DNA from: Persicaria tinctoria
Lineage: Eukaryota > Streptophyta > Magnoliopsida > Caryophyllales > Polygonaceae
Direction of reading: 5' to 3'
Assembly (NCBI GenBank): GCA_037127255.1
Contig: JBANSL010000009.1
Span: 1,112,001-1,176,000 of the forward strand
DNA: 64,000 nt
The position numbers were made by a program, and so were the translations under genes. Below the pieces are notes generated by a model. That model was given only the letters and a program-made list of their open reading frames with translations, did no database searches and was not told the DNA's origin. Shown in pieces: positions 33,850 to 45,636 of the stretch (position 1 is the stretch's first letter; every line of letters starts with the position of its first letter).

Positions 33850-36469
33850 TTACCTCTCTTGATTTTTCCTTGAATATATCGGTACCATTAAAGACCTCGG
33901 CGTTGTTTATATGGTTAATTTAATCCCTTTTATACTTGTCTATTTCCTATTTGCTTATATTTTGCTCTTTATCTGATTCGAATTCTTTGTTTCAAAGTCT
34001 ATAATATCAAGTTTTTTGTTGTTCTGATTTTCAGTCTCCAATTTGTTGAGCCTACTATTGATTAGTTGGTTGAATTCTTTTTTTTTAATTATTGTTTTTG
34101 TTTAGGATTATCTTGATTTATGTAGTTTACAGATTGTTATTAAATTCTGGTATAATTTTAACATTTGAAGCATAACTAAGGTGTTCGATGAAATGTACAA
34201 GATTCAAATGCAGAATAACATGACTTATTTGAACTATAATTGAATTACCGTTGTGATTTTAAAATTGTAAAATTCTCATCATCTCCTTAATCCTTCTATG
34301 CTTTTGCTGAACTATAATTGAATTACATTTATGGTTTTTATAATTACAAAATTCCAATCATCTCCTTAATCTTCCTATGCTTTTGCTGAACTAAAATTGA
34401 ATTACCTTTCTGGTTTTTATAATTACAAATTCACATCATCTCCTTAATCCTCTTGTGCTACTGCCCCAAATTGTAGTACTTTAGAATAAGTTGCTATGCA
34501 GAAAGTATTAATTATTATACATCCTTGGAAAGTTTAATTGAATCGTTGGATAACCTGCTTGATATCTAACACAAGCAAGCTTTTAGGGTAAAATATCCAG
34601 GTATTGTAGGATGACATTTATATTAGCTTATCCATAATTCAACGATGACCACTACCAGCATTTATGAAGGTATAGACCAAACACCATTACTAACATTTAT
34701 GGAGGAATAGGATAATTAAACAACCTAAAACTATTAGAGAAAATTTCTTGTTTGTAGTTTTCTCGAACAAAAAACTAAACATTGTACCTTATCTTGTTGC
34801 CTTACTCTCGAATTGATTTTATTTCTAAGTTTTTTTATTTCATTTATTTGATCTATTTTGGAATAAAAATCGATTGCGATTAATTTTCATTTATCATTCT
34901 CTTCTTTGGCAAATGATAAATTCCAACTGGATTCTGAAACTCGGAAACCATAAGTTCGATTTGCTGATATGATATATTCGAGATCGTGAAAACTTTCAGA
35001 TTCGACGATCTCTTTGGAAAGGCTTGCATTTTATTTTATATATAAATTGCCAAATTGGGTTAGTGTAATCTTTTGCTATAAGTTGCTTCTTTGAATTAGA
35101 TTTCAATTAGTCTTATGTGATTTTGATTTATTGCTACCTGTATTCCTTGAACAAGGTTGTAAATTAAAATCGTGTGAAGGTTATTTTTTTTTATGCTTCA
35201 TCCGGGAATTCTCAAGGAACGACGATCTTCTTAAAATGTTTTGAACTTTCGATCCATGGTTTGGAATTGAATTTTGTTGTTTTCTTGGTCGCAAAGATGA
35301 ATCTCATGTGTTACTATACAGAAGTTTAATTTGTAAAACCAAAACTTTGTGCAACAGTAACTTTGTAAAATCATTACAAAATAATACTTACATAAGTAGA
35401 TTTAGCGCGCTCGACCGAAATGCTGCAATCTATCAGAATAAGGCAATTCATCTATCTATTTGGCTTAATAGTTTGGGTAACAAAAGGCACTTGAAATCTA
35501 ATTGGAAGGATTTGGTATTCTGGTTGCTGCAACAAAGAATGGTTTGCCTTATTGAAAATGTAACTATTTCCCAACGATTCTGAAAATTAATTAGGCTTTC
35601 AATTTTGCTGATTGAATGTATTTATGTTTGTTAGTATAACCTCTTCTCTTATATAATACTATACATATTATTCTCAATGGTCCTTCTCTTTCTTTAATCG
35701 GTTCTTAAACATTCTTTATTAATGTTGTACGTACAATTGATATTGAAATGCTTCCTCATTTAAGTAACAAGAAATGCTACTTTCAACTGTTGTCGATAAT
35801 TTTCTTTAACAGAGTATTGTTTCAACTTATGCCTTGGACTAAAGATTCTTTCAAATTTTCCGGTAATTGTGCAAGTGGGCATATATACCTTTAGTTCAGT
35901 ATGCTTTGATAACTCCGTTAGCTCATTCAAATAAGTAATTTGTTTACATGTTCCCTAACTTTTAAATTGTCCATCCATAATTGCACCTTCAAAACTAAAT
36001 TGACCATTTTTAGATTCTTTATCATTCATCTATCCCAATTCAATTGTTGTTGTCAGGTTTGACCACTTGAAGAACAACATCTGAATCTTGTGCCAGTAGA
36101 AGATCAAATAACAACGTACATCCTTGTACCTTGATCGTTAAAAATTATGCACAAGGTGCTGGTACTGAATAAAGGCAAAATATATATAATCACAAAAACA
36201 TAGCCACTGCGTGCAGTAACTAGTCCAAAGCCATCAAAGCTCTACATAATTTGGAAGATTTTGTTTAATTGTCATCCTTGCCCTCAGCCTGAAAGCTTCT
36301 GAAAAGATGAAGGTCCCAACTCCCAAGGGGTCTATCAGCTTGCTATGATATTATATAAAGAATCCTTTCATCTTCCTTGCACGGATGCATTGGGAAACAT
36401 AATCGATATGGACACGAGAACATCAACTCTGCAGGTTATAGTTACCACAATTTTATACAAGGATATATG
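33850..36469. other. AT-rich intergenic region with 79-bp tandem repeat
   Basis: Mostly AT-rich DNA. Three tandem copies of a 78-79-bp unit start at 34231, 34309 and 34388, each with GAACTATAATTGAATTAC (or one change) and CATCTCCTTAATC. An open frame at 35308-35583 is unrecognised. The last part (36340-36469) directly borders the CACTA element. Confidence 0.5.
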
Positions 36470-36730
36470 CACTAAAAAAAAATCGCCACCCTCGCTAGCT
36501 TCGGCATGCGCTTGGCGTAGCAATTGATACTCTTTTACCACGGTATTAGCCACCGCAGGTGTGGAAAAGTGAAAATAGTCATTGATGGTAGCTTCGGCAA
36601 GAGTGGTCGTGGCTATTGAGTTAATTTTACCACGCTATCTAGCTTCGGTAGGGGTTTACCGTTGCAATTGGTAGCCTTTTGCCACGGCATAGCAACGGCT
36701 ATTTATGGGGTCGCTTATATTTTCCACTGG
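36470..36730. repeat. CACTA left subterminal region
   Basis: CACTA terminus followed by several short motifs: CTAGCTTCGGCATGC, GTAGCTTCGGCAAG, CTAGCTTCGGTAGG, GCCACGGCATAGC. Such short subterminal repeats bind the transposase accessory protein in known CACTA elements. Confidence 0.75.
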
Positions 36731-36944
36731 AATATGATTGTCGTGGCCAAATGGTGTTGTTTAACTTGTTTTAAAAAAAGAATGTTTTGTTTCCAAAATA
36801 AATACTCCGTAAAAGAGAAGAGCCACTCTCGACCTAAAATCTAACCTAAATTTCCAACGCCTCTCTCTCACTAGATCTCCATCACCCTCATCAATCGGTC
36901 TTCTCTATCTCCCTCTCCCCCTAGATCTCAGATTTGTCCTCATC

Positions 36945-36947
<3 letters not shown>

Positions 36948-36989
<42 letters not shown>

Positions 36990-36992
36990 CAG
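36948..36992. repeat. CT/CA compound microsatellite
   Basis: A (CT)n run directly followed by a (CA)n run, within CACTA internal DNA that resembles a 5' untranslated region. Confidence 0.9.
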
Positions 36993-37102
36993 GTCTTCTC
37001 CTCTCTTATCTAGACATGAGAAGAGCTAACAACGGCGAAGAAGAAGAAGGTCGTCAAAGAACCTGATCTGAGAGCCCTTATATAACTTTTCGCCTCTCTC
37101 GG

Positions 37103-38341
37103 TGATACATTTGGGATACCGATCCTTCGCCCGTGGGCTCAAGATCAAGTACCACGCCGTATATTTGCTCCGATCTTGCAATGCTCTTTGATATCTCCTG
37201 ATTTGAAATGATTTAAACAAGTGATTAGAATTCTGATTTAGCGATAGAATTAATACTTAGAAATTTCCAGCAACTCAAACAAAGTAATAGCGACAGAAAG
37301 AGAGAAGTGAGGGACTGGGTTGCGCGGAAGTCGGGGACGTCAGGTGCTGGGCTTCGGCACACAGGACAAGCGTCCTCAGGGTGTGCGGGAGGAAGCGCTG
37401 GCGAGGGAGCGCTCACTGGCAGGGAAGGAGCTCGCGGGAACGGGCGCCTGGAAGCACGGATGCGGGAGAGCGAGAGCGCGGATGCGGGTGCCGCGCTCGC
37501 TGGGAGCGGATCTCCTCGCGGACGACGCCAAGGCCCTGGTTCTCGGATGCGCTGCGCCTATGTCGAGCAGGGTGGTGATGGGTGTGCTCGATCTCGATGA
37601 GCCGAGGTTAGGGTTTGAGTGTTTGGTGTGATTGCCGAAAAGATCTCAAGAACACGAGAGCGTTTTGGATTGACCTAATCGAAGAACCCTTGATCCGTTA
37701 AGGGTTTCTTCAATTCTAATTTTCAATCTGATTAAATTCAAAGGGTGTAACATGAATTTATAGTAAAGTTCTAAGAGATCTAACCAATCCTTCCTTGCAA
37801 AGGAAAGGGGTTTGGATAGATTTAATTCTATCTAAGATAAATGAAATAACTTAAAGATAAATAAATCCTAAGAAGATAGAAATATAATAACTTGGTGGTA
37901 AAGTAATATATCTAGAAGAGATATAATTAAATTCCACCTTATTTATCTAATTGCATGAAATAACAAATTAATTAAATGACTAACCAATTTCGGCCCAAGC
38001 ATAGGACAAGTCGGCCCACTTCTCTCGACAATGATTTTGGCCCACTCGGCCGAGTGACCCAAGAGCAATGTCGACAATGGTTGGCTCATGGCGGGTGTTG
38101 ACGAGTCTTCATGAGCTCCGTGTGTGGACGTAAGCTCAGTTCCTGTGCTGGCGGGGCCACCTTGAGCCAAGTGATCCAGGGTGGCCTGAATCCTTGCTCT
38201 AAAGTCCCATGGTGACGGACAAGAAAGGCCTTAGTTGCATTTTGAATCTTCTTGGCCCTTGAACGAGTGACAGGGCCATCAAATGGAACCTTCATGTTGT
38301 CCTCAATGTCACCAGGAGTCATCGATATTTGAACGGCATCA
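37103..38341 (-). repeat. Element D 3' LTR, including end of pol ORF
   Basis: From TGATACATTTGGG to GAACGGCATCA. About 250 bp at the high-coordinate end (38089-38341) code for the last ~84 residues of the polyprotein (ISMTPGDIEDNMKVPFDGPV onward). The same coding stretch is therefore duplicated in the 5' LTR. Confidence 0.9.
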
Positions 38342-39345
38342 TTCTCCTCCACTTGACTTCGATTTGTCCTCAAATCGTCGTCAGAGTCATCGTCAGGCAC
38401 GAACAAGGATAGATCGGTGACGTTGAATGTAGAATGGACGCTGTACTTATCGGCAGGGAGATCCATCTTGTAGGCATTAAGACCCATCTTTTGAACCACT
38501 CTGAATGGTCCATCTCCCCTGGGATCCAGCTTAGACTTCCTTTGTTGCGGAAACCTTTCCTTCCTGAGATGTAGCCAGACCAGATCACCAACGTTGAACT
38601 GCACATCCTTCCGATGCTTGTCATTCGCGGCCTTGTATTGCGCAGTCTTTCTCTCCAGCTGCGCCTTGGTATGCTCATGCAAGCTTTTGATGAAGTCCAC
38701 TTGCTTAGCTGCATCCACGCTCTCCTTGTCCTTATATGGCAGAGGCATCATGTCCACTGGAGTTAGTGGATTTCGGCCATACACTACCTCGAAGGGGGTC
38801 ATTTTTGTTGCAGAGTGCCTAGACCTGTTATATGCAAACTCTACAAATGGTAGACAGTCTTCCCATCTCCGGAGGTTAGTTCGCAGCATGACTCTAAGGA
38901 GAGCCCCAAGAGTTCTATTTGTGACCTCAGTTTGGCCATCAGTTTGTGGGTGACAAGAAGTAGAAAATAGCAGTTTTGTACCCAATTTAGACCATAAAGT
39001 TTTCCAAAAAGAGCTTAAGAATTTAGGATCACGGTCAGAAACTATAGACAATGGCAATCCATGTAAGCGAACAACATCTTTGAAGAAATGAGCAACATGA
39101 ATAGCATCATCAGTTTTATGACAAGGTATAAAATGAGCCATTTTGGAAAATCTGTCTACAACAACAAATATGGAATCATGACCCTTAGAAGTTCTAGGTA
39201 ATCCTACAATAAAATCCATAGAAACATCTTCCCAGGGTGCATTAGCAATTGGCAAAGGTTGGTATAGACCATTAGCATTGGATTTCGATTTGGCTTTAGC
39301 ACATGTAACACAACTTTTGACAAATCTCAGCACATAATTAGACAT
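38086..39345 (-). pseudogene. CRM-like integrase, element D
   Basis: 419-aa open frame in phase with the rest of pol. CVTCAKAKSK completes the zinc-binding HHCC site begun upstream ([11 protein letters not shown]). The core has VSMDFIVGLPRT, VSDRDPKFLSSFWKTLWSKL and HPQTDGQTEVTNRTLG, giving the D,D,E triad. The tail has VGDLVWLHLRKERFPQQRKS and GDGPFRVVQKMGLNAYKMDL, a GPY/F module, then DLRTN, then the LTR-coded end PVTRSRAKKIQNATKAF. It is separated from RNase H by a TGA at 39352-39354 in place of a likely Trp codon. Confidence 0.9.
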
Positions 39346-39351
39346 TTTAGG

Positions 39352-40830
39352 TCAAAAGTAATGTTCCTTTAGTCCAACTATAGTTTTTTCGAAACCCCCA
39401 TGTCCCCTAGATTCATGTATTTCTTGGGTTAACAATCGGCGAATAGAAGAAGATGGGATACAAAGCTTGCCCATCTTGAACAAATACCCATTATCAACAA
39501 AAAATGAATCTACTTCACCTTTGGACACACATTGAGCATATATAGTTTTAAAGAAACTATCAGAAGCATACAGTTCCTTTATTAATGCAAAACCCAAAAC
39601 ATGTGCATCCATATGGTTTAAGAGGACATACCTTGGTGATAGCGCGTCAGCTACCACATTATCCTTTCCCTTTTTGTGGTGAACCACATAGGAAAAGGTC
39701 TCTATGAACTCCACCCATCGAGCAAGTCGCCTGCTGAGCACCGCTTGTCCTTTGAGGTACTTAAGAGCTTCATGATCCGAATGAATCACAAACTCCTTAG
39801 GCCAGAGATAATGTTGCCAAGTCTGTAAGCAACGAACTAATGCAAATAGCTCCTTGTCGTAGGTAGAATAGTTGAGCTCAGCGGTGCCCAACTTTTCGCT
39901 GAAGTAGGCGATGGGACGCTTGTTCTGCAGCAGGACCCCTCCAATGCCAGTGCCAGAAGCGTCACACTCGAGCTCAAAAGGTTGAGCAAAGTCAGATAAC
40001 TGCAGCACTGGGGCGTATGTCAGGCGGTCCTTTAGAGCGTCGAAAGCCTTTTGATGTGAGTCAGACCAGCGAAATGTCACATCCTTCTTTGTCAGCTCAT
40101 GTAGGGGGGCGGCAATCAAGCTGAAGTCCTTGACAAAACGTTGATAGAAGCCAGCCAGGCCCAAGAATGAGCGGACATGGGTGGGTGTAGTCGGCCTAGC
40201 CCACTCCTGAATAGCACGAATCTTCTCCTCATCCACCTTTAATCCAGATGCAGTCACTACAAAACCAAGAAAAATGGTAAACTCGGATGCAAAAGAACAC
40301 TTCTTTAAATTGGCATATAATTTCTCTTTTCTTAGACAATCAAAAACCAATTTCAAGTGACTTAAATGATCATGCATATTCTTACTGTAGATTAAAATAT
40401 CGTCAAAATAGACAACGACAAATTTCCCTAAGTGTCTTCTAAGAACATGGTTCATAAGCCTTATAAAAGTAGAAGGTGCATTTGTCAAACCAAAAGGCAT
40501 TACTAACCATTCATATAAGCCATACTTAGTTTTAAAAGCCGTTTTCGATTCATCACCCTATTTCATCCTAATTTGATGATATCCACTTCTAAGGTCAATT
40601 TTAGAGAAAATAGCAGCACCATGAAGTTCATCAAGCATATCATCTAAACGAGGAATAGGGTGGCGATACTTAACCGTTATTTGGTTGATTGCGCGGCAAT
40701 CAACACACATGCGCCAGGAGCTATCATTCTTAGGAACCAAAATGACAGGAACAACGCAGGGAGATAGGCTTTCTCGAACAAAGCCTTTGTCCATCAAATC
40801 TGTGACTTGGCGTTGCAGTTCCTTTGTCTC
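39352..40830 (-). pseudogene. CRM-like RT and RNase H, element D
   Basis: Two open frames in one phase, broken by a TAG at 40558-40560. The first part reads [40 protein letters not shown] and [18 protein letters not shown]. The second opens [12 protein letters not shown] and has the catalytic [14 protein letters not shown] near 40390-40430, then [17 protein letters not shown]. RNase H has [32 protein letters not shown] and [15 protein letters not shown]. The final [17 protein letters not shown] starts the integrase zinc site. Confidence 0.9.
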
Positions 40831-41715
40831 CTAAGGACTAGCCCTATAAGCGGCGCGATTAGGCAAGGCTGCTCCAAGCACAAAGTCAATCTGATGCTCA
40901 ATACCTCTAATAGGAGGCAAGCCTTGGGGAAGTTCAGCTGGAAGCACATCCAAGTAATCCTGTAGAAGAGCAGCAATAGGTGCAGGAATATGACCCAATT
41001 CAACATTAAGTAATACCTGTTTCATGACCAGAAGAATGTGAGGTCGATGAGCATTCCAGGTGATGGTCCCTTGCTGAGGGTGAGAGACCAACGATCGACG
41101 TTCCACAGAGCCTTGAAGTGATGCAGAAGAGGGCTTAGAAGGCGTCGAATGGGGAGGAGCAGTCGGCAAGGGGGTTGCAGGGGCGGCGGCGGGCGCTGTT
41201 GCTGGGGCTGCGGGTGCGGCTGGTGCAGCCGAGTTCCCTTGAAGCTTCTCCAATCTTTCAGCTTCTCTGTCGGTGTTCCTTTGTTGTTGTTTGCGAACCT
41301 GGTCCTTCAAGATAATTTGTGGCGAAAGGGGTAGGAGAGTAACTCTCCTCCCGTCATAGGTGAAAGCATATGTATTTGCACGACCATCATGAAGGACATT
41401 ACGATCATATAACCAAGGACGCCCTAACAAGATATGACTACAATCCATGCGAGCAACATCACATAATATTTTATCATGATATGATCCAATAGAAAGGGAA
41501 ATTAAACATTGTTTGGTGACCATTATATCAGATCCATCATCAGTAATGCCATTTAGACCATAGTGAGTAGCTCTAGGAGTAGTAGGTAAATGGAGGAAAT
41601 CAACTACCTTTTCATTGATGAGATTGCAGCAACTCCCACCATCGATGATTAGAGTCAAGGTAGCCTCGTGAACCACACATCTGGTGTGGAAGATGGTCTC
41701 CCGTTGATCATCCAT
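40831..41715 (-). pseudogene. CRM-like aspartic protease region, element D
   Basis: Reads QRETIFHTRCVVHEATLTLI, then the active-site region IIDGGSCCNLINEKVVDFLH and GRPWLYDRNVLHDGRANTYA. A proline/alanine-rich linker near 41160-41260 follows, then VLPAELPQGLPPIRGIEHQI at the approach to RT. Active-site DGGS replaces the more common DTGA and is typical for this lineage. A stop at 41743-41745 separates it from gag and another at 40831-40833 from RT, both in frame. Confidence 0.85.
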
Positions 41716-41742
41716 GGGAGATTCCTGAATCTGTAGGACCCG

Positions 41743-43365
41743 TCAGTTGACAAGGCAGAGCACGTTGTCATATTCTGATGTGTCGATCTCCTCAAGAGGT
41801 TCAGACGGCTGGTCCTCCTCCCCTTCACTCGAAATTACATGGTCCTCAGGGGGCTCCTCGCCGTAGTAATGGTCTCCCAAATCATTGAGAAGAACCTTCC
41901 TTTTTTGAGGGCAATTGCGAGAGACATGCCCAGAACCACCACAAGTGAAGCAACGGATGTCTTTGTTGCGATATGTAGAGGGTGCAGCAACTCTTCTAGT
42001 TTCAACCTGATAACCCTGTTGAGGTGAGTTGGAAACTCCCTTTTGCTGCATAGAAGGGTTAGAAGTAGAAGGCTTAGATTGACCAGAAGGGTTAAAGGGA
42101 ACAAACCTACGACCTTGGGAGGTTTGATCGAATCTGGTCCTTTGTTGCCAAAGCTGTTGCTGCTGTTGCTCATACAGAAGTTGTGCTTTATGAGTCAAAG
42201 TGTTAATATCTCTAATGGAATGGATAGCTAAAGGATTTTTAATAGAAATATTAAGACCAGCAAGAAATTGAGTACACAAAGCACGTTCAGTAAGATAAAC
42301 ATTAGCCTGATGGGAGAGTCGTTCAAGTTCACCCCTGAAGTCATTTGGCGAGCGAGTTCCTTGACAGCATGAAGCGAGCTGCATCCTCATGGACTCCGTG
42401 TATTCCTCAGGCACATGTCTCTTCTTTAGGAGATAGTGAAGTTGTGGCCAAGTCTCAACAGGTTGCTTGTCCTGACGGCGGCGCATCTCACGAGTGCGGA
42501 ACCACCAGTTGCGAGCTTTACCTACTAAATGCAATATAACAACTTCCAACTTCTCCGTTTCCTCATAGCGTAAATGTTCAAGTAGATAGTCAGTATGATT
42601 TTCCCAGATAAGATAAGCTTCAGGATCAGAATTACCATCAAAAGTTTCTAATTTAAGCTTAACATCACGTCTCTGAATAGCTTGAGTATTATCAAATCTA
42701 GGATGACCAAAATTAGGAGGGGGTAAATCATCAAAGTTAGGATTTACCTCATGGTAAGCATCCTCCAAATGTGGTGTCTCATTCAGATCATTGTTGCTAC
42801 GACTGTCATCCCAGTTAGCACGAGTATAGAACGGCTGTTGTGGACGCTGATGGGCTCGGCCCTGCTGCTGCCATGGGCGCTGGTGCTCAGGGCGATCCTG
42901 GTGGCCATTGAAGCCCGCTAAAGGATCGTTGTCATGCTCTCCAGGGAAAGGATTAGTAGTAGCAGATCTAAGCTGATAATGTAATTGACCAGAATGAGGA
43001 GGTTGAGCTGAGTAAAAGGTGTTACCTGCAGGTTGCGGATTACCTGTAGGGGGCACAGTACCCGGATGTGGTGTAGTATCTGGGGGTGGTGGAGGCGGTT
43101 TTCCTCCAGAAGGAGGTGTAGATCCATAAGCCTCCGCCTGTTTTGACTCCTCCCATTGCCGAGCAACTGCCTGTTTGATGAGGTCAGATAACCGTAGGTT
43201 GTCCTCTTTACGTTCGATAGCTCGACGATTTTCAGCCTCTGCCAGTTCCTGGCGCGTAACCAGAGTAGACTTTTGGATAGCAGAGTCAATAATGAACTGC
43301 ATAGTATCAGCAGAAATGCCAGTAGGTAGGGTAGGGGAAGGGTTGGGGTCGCTATCGTTCGTCAT
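41743..43365 (-). CDS. CRM-like Gag, element D
   Basis: 540 aa, intact from ATG to the TGA at 41743, where relatives probably have Trp and read on into protease. A basic/charged N-terminal part (about 1-90) is followed by a Pro/Gln-rich part (90-210). The retrotransposon gag domain lies at about 230-380: KLETFDGNSDPEAYLIWENH, GKARNWWFRTREMRRRQDKQ, HVPEEYTESMRMQLASCCQG. A zinc knuckle CFTCGGSGHVSRNCP sits near residues 470-485, and the tail is acidic. Role: capsid and RNA packaging. It is the only long intact ORF of element D. Confidence 0.88.
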   Translation of the reverse strand: MTNDSDPNPSPTLPTGISADTMQFIIDSAIQKSTLVTRQELAEAENRRAIERKEDNLRLSDLIKQAVARQWEESKQAEAYGSTPPSGGKPPPPPPDTTPHPGTVPPTGNPQPAGNTFYSAQPPHSGQLHYQLRSATTNPFPGEHDNDPLAGFNGHQDRPEHQRPWQQQGRAHQRPQQPFYTRANWDDSRSNNDLNETPHLEDAYHEVNPNFDDLPPPNFGHPRFDNTQAIQRRDVKLKLETFDGNSDPEAYLIWENHTDYLLEHLRYEETEKLEVVILHLVGKARNWWFRTREMRRRQDKQPVETWPQLHYLLKKRHVPEEYTESMRMQLASCCQGTRSPNDFRGELERLSHQANVYLTERALCTQFLAGLNISIKNPLAIHSIRDINTLTHKAQLLYEQQQQQLWQQRTRFDQTSQGRRFVPFNPSGQSKPSTSNPSMQQKGVSNSPQQGYQVETRRVAAPSTYRNKDIRCFTCGGSGHVSRNCPQKRKVLLNDLGDHYYGEEPPEDHVISSEGEEDQPSEPLEEIDTSEYDNVLCLVN

Positions 43366-43903
43366 GTTCCTACAATATCAGAAGAGCAACAAGTAAACGA
43401 AGCAAAGACCAGATACCAAGTAATGCAAGCTCTAGTGATTCCTAAGAGTGATTCAAGTTTTAGAAATCAAAGAGCGAGAAAACAAGGCACAATATTCAAG
43501 CAATTCCCCTGGACACAGAATTTTGCAATATTGAAGACAGTAAGTAATAATCAAAATTGCAAATTAAATCAGCCACAAGTCGGATAACAAGGATAGCAAG
43601 TATAAACAAGCGGCTAATGTGTATGGAAAAGAGCTACAATGTGATGCTTGAATAATATGAATGTGTAATAATGGCAAATAGCAATCACAAGGGCAATCAA
43701 GTGCACACACTCCGTCAACTATTATCTGACGGTTGCAACACGGTTCAGAGAAAAAGGGGTGTGACCAAGGCTCTAGTGTCGGCACAGCACAAAATCACAC
43801 AAGTAGGGTTCTTTTGTAATGCTTGAAACCGTTTAGATCATCTAATATGTAGCAATCAAAGAACTCAGAGTTACTAACTCAATGATGTAATGAAAGAATG
43901 CTC

Positions 43904-43941
<38 letters not shown>

Positions 43942-44422
43942 AATTGGCTTTTACTGTTTTTTTTTTTGTTTTTTTGTTGTTTTTTTTTAAGGAAAAAGTT
44001 GTTGTAATATGTGAGAAGCAACCGAAAATCAAGAGCAAAAAATAAAATAAAAATCTACGATGATATAAAAGTAAGCGAAAATAAAGAAAATAGGGAAAAT
44101 AGGCTAGAAACTGGAAAAATTAGGGTTCTTTAGTGGTGCAAGTTCATATAATGCTTTTAATCCAAGAATCACAGTCATAGGCATGATATGTAGCAACTAG
44201 GAAGAAAAGATCACAACTTGCAATCAAGAACTCAATATCTTCCAAATTATAGATCCAAACAAAGAATAACAAAAATAAAGTGCCAATTTTTATGGGTAAA
44301 TAATAAAGATTCAACTTTTGTGCAGCGGTTATGGTGAAAAAAATAAGGCACGAAAAATAAATCCCTCAAGAAAGAAATCAAGAGAGTAAAGAACTTGCAT
44401 TAACCTGAAATCCGATACCACT
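43366..44422 (-). other. Element D leader with primer binding site
   Basis: About 1 kb between gag and the 5' LTR without coding sequence. Next to the LTR the reverse strand reads TGGTATCGGATTTCAGG, close to the initiator tRNA-Met PBS TGGTATCAGAGC. An (AT)n microsatellite lies at 43909-43937, followed by T-rich DNA. Confidence 0.75.
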
Positions 44423-45636
44423 TGATACGTTTGGGATACCGATCCTTCGCCTGTGGGCTCAAGATCAAGAACCACGCCGTATATTTGCTCCAATCTTGCA
44501 ATGCTCTTTGATATCTCCTGATTTGGAACGATTTAAACAAGTGATTAGAATTCTGATTTAGCGACAGAATTAATACTTAAAAATTTCCAGCAACTCAAAC
44601 AAAGTAATAGCGACAGAAAGAGAGAAGCGAGGGACTGGGTTGCGCGGAAGTCGGGGACGTCAGGCGCTGGGCTTCGGCACACAAGACAAGCGTCCTCAGG
44701 GTGTGCGGGAGGAAGCGTTGGCGAGGGAGCGCTCACTGGCAGCAAAGGAGCTCGCGAGAGCGGGCGCCTGGAAGCACGGACGCGAGAGAGCGAGAGCGCG
44801 AATGCGGGTGCCGCGCTCGCTGGGAGCGGATCTCCTCGCGGACGACGCCAAGGCCCTGGTTCTCGGGTGGTGATGGGTGTGCTCGTTCTCAATGAGCCGA
44901 GGTTAGGGTTTGAGTGTTTGGTGTGATTGCCGAAAAGATCTCAAGAACACAAGAGCGTTTTGGATTGACCTAATCGAAGAACCCTTGATCCGTTAAGGGT
45001 TTCTTCAATTCTAATTTTCAATCTGATTAAATTCAAAGGGTGTAACATGAATTTATAGTAAAGTTCTAAGATATCTAACCAATCCTTCCTTGCAAAGGAA
45101 AGGGGTTTGGATAGATTTAATTCTATCTAAGATAAATGAAATAACTTAAAGATAAATAAATCCTAAGAAGATAGAAATATAATAACTTGGTGGTAAAGTA
45201 ATATATCTAGAAGAGATATAATTAAATTCCACCTTATTTATCTAATTGCATGAAATAACAAATTAATTAAATGACTAACCAATTTCGGCCCAAGCATAGG
45301 ACAACTCGGCCCACTTCTCTCGACAATGATTTTGGCCCACTCGGCCGAGTGACCCAAGAGCAATGTCGACAATGGTTGGCTCATGGCGGGTGTTGACGAG
45401 TCTTCTTGAGCTCCGTGTGTGGACGTAAGCTCACTTCCTGTGCTGGCGGGGCCACCTTGAGCCAAGTGATCCAGTGTGGCCTGAATCCTTGCTCTAAAGT
45501 CCCATGGTGACGGACAAGAAAGGCCTTAGTTGCATTTTGAATCTTCTTGGCCCTTGAACGAGTGACAGGGCCATCAAATGGAACCTTCATGTTGTCCTCA
45601 ATGTCACCAGGAGTCATCGATATTTGAACGGCATCA
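44423..45636 (-). repeat. Element D 5' LTR
   Basis: From TGATACGTTTGGG to GAACGGCATCA. It is nearly identical to the 3' LTR, with small gaps such as the loss of about 24 bp near 44868 relative to 37550. It carries the duplicated end of pol. Followed at 45637 by the target duplication CTCGG. Confidence 0.9.

Larger units (their letters stand above)
37103..45636 (-). mobile_element. Element D: CRM-like Ty3/Gypsy retrotransposon
   Basis: An 8.5-kb reverse-strand element with LTRs 37103-38341 and 44423-45636 and a perfect 5-bp duplication CTCGG (37098-37102, 45637-45641). Primer site resembles initiator tRNA-Met. Gag-pol order is gag, protease, RT, RNase H, integrase. Protease IIDGGSC, the integrase tail WLHLRKERFPQQRKSK and DLRTN, and an ORF whose end lies inside the 3' LTR are features of CRM (centromeric) chromoviruses as I know them; the CR motif itself was not verified. 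Four in-frame stops break the polyprotein. It lies inside the CACTA element. Confidence 0.85.

Noticed and set aside
37307..37631. ORFs of 65-103 aa in the LTRs of element D (also 44640-44895)
   Set aside because: They overlap in three frames in GC-rich LTR DNA and are not kept between both LTR copies.
43909..43937. (AT)n run as regulatory element
   Set aside because: Simple microsatellite in the leader of element D; no supporting context.
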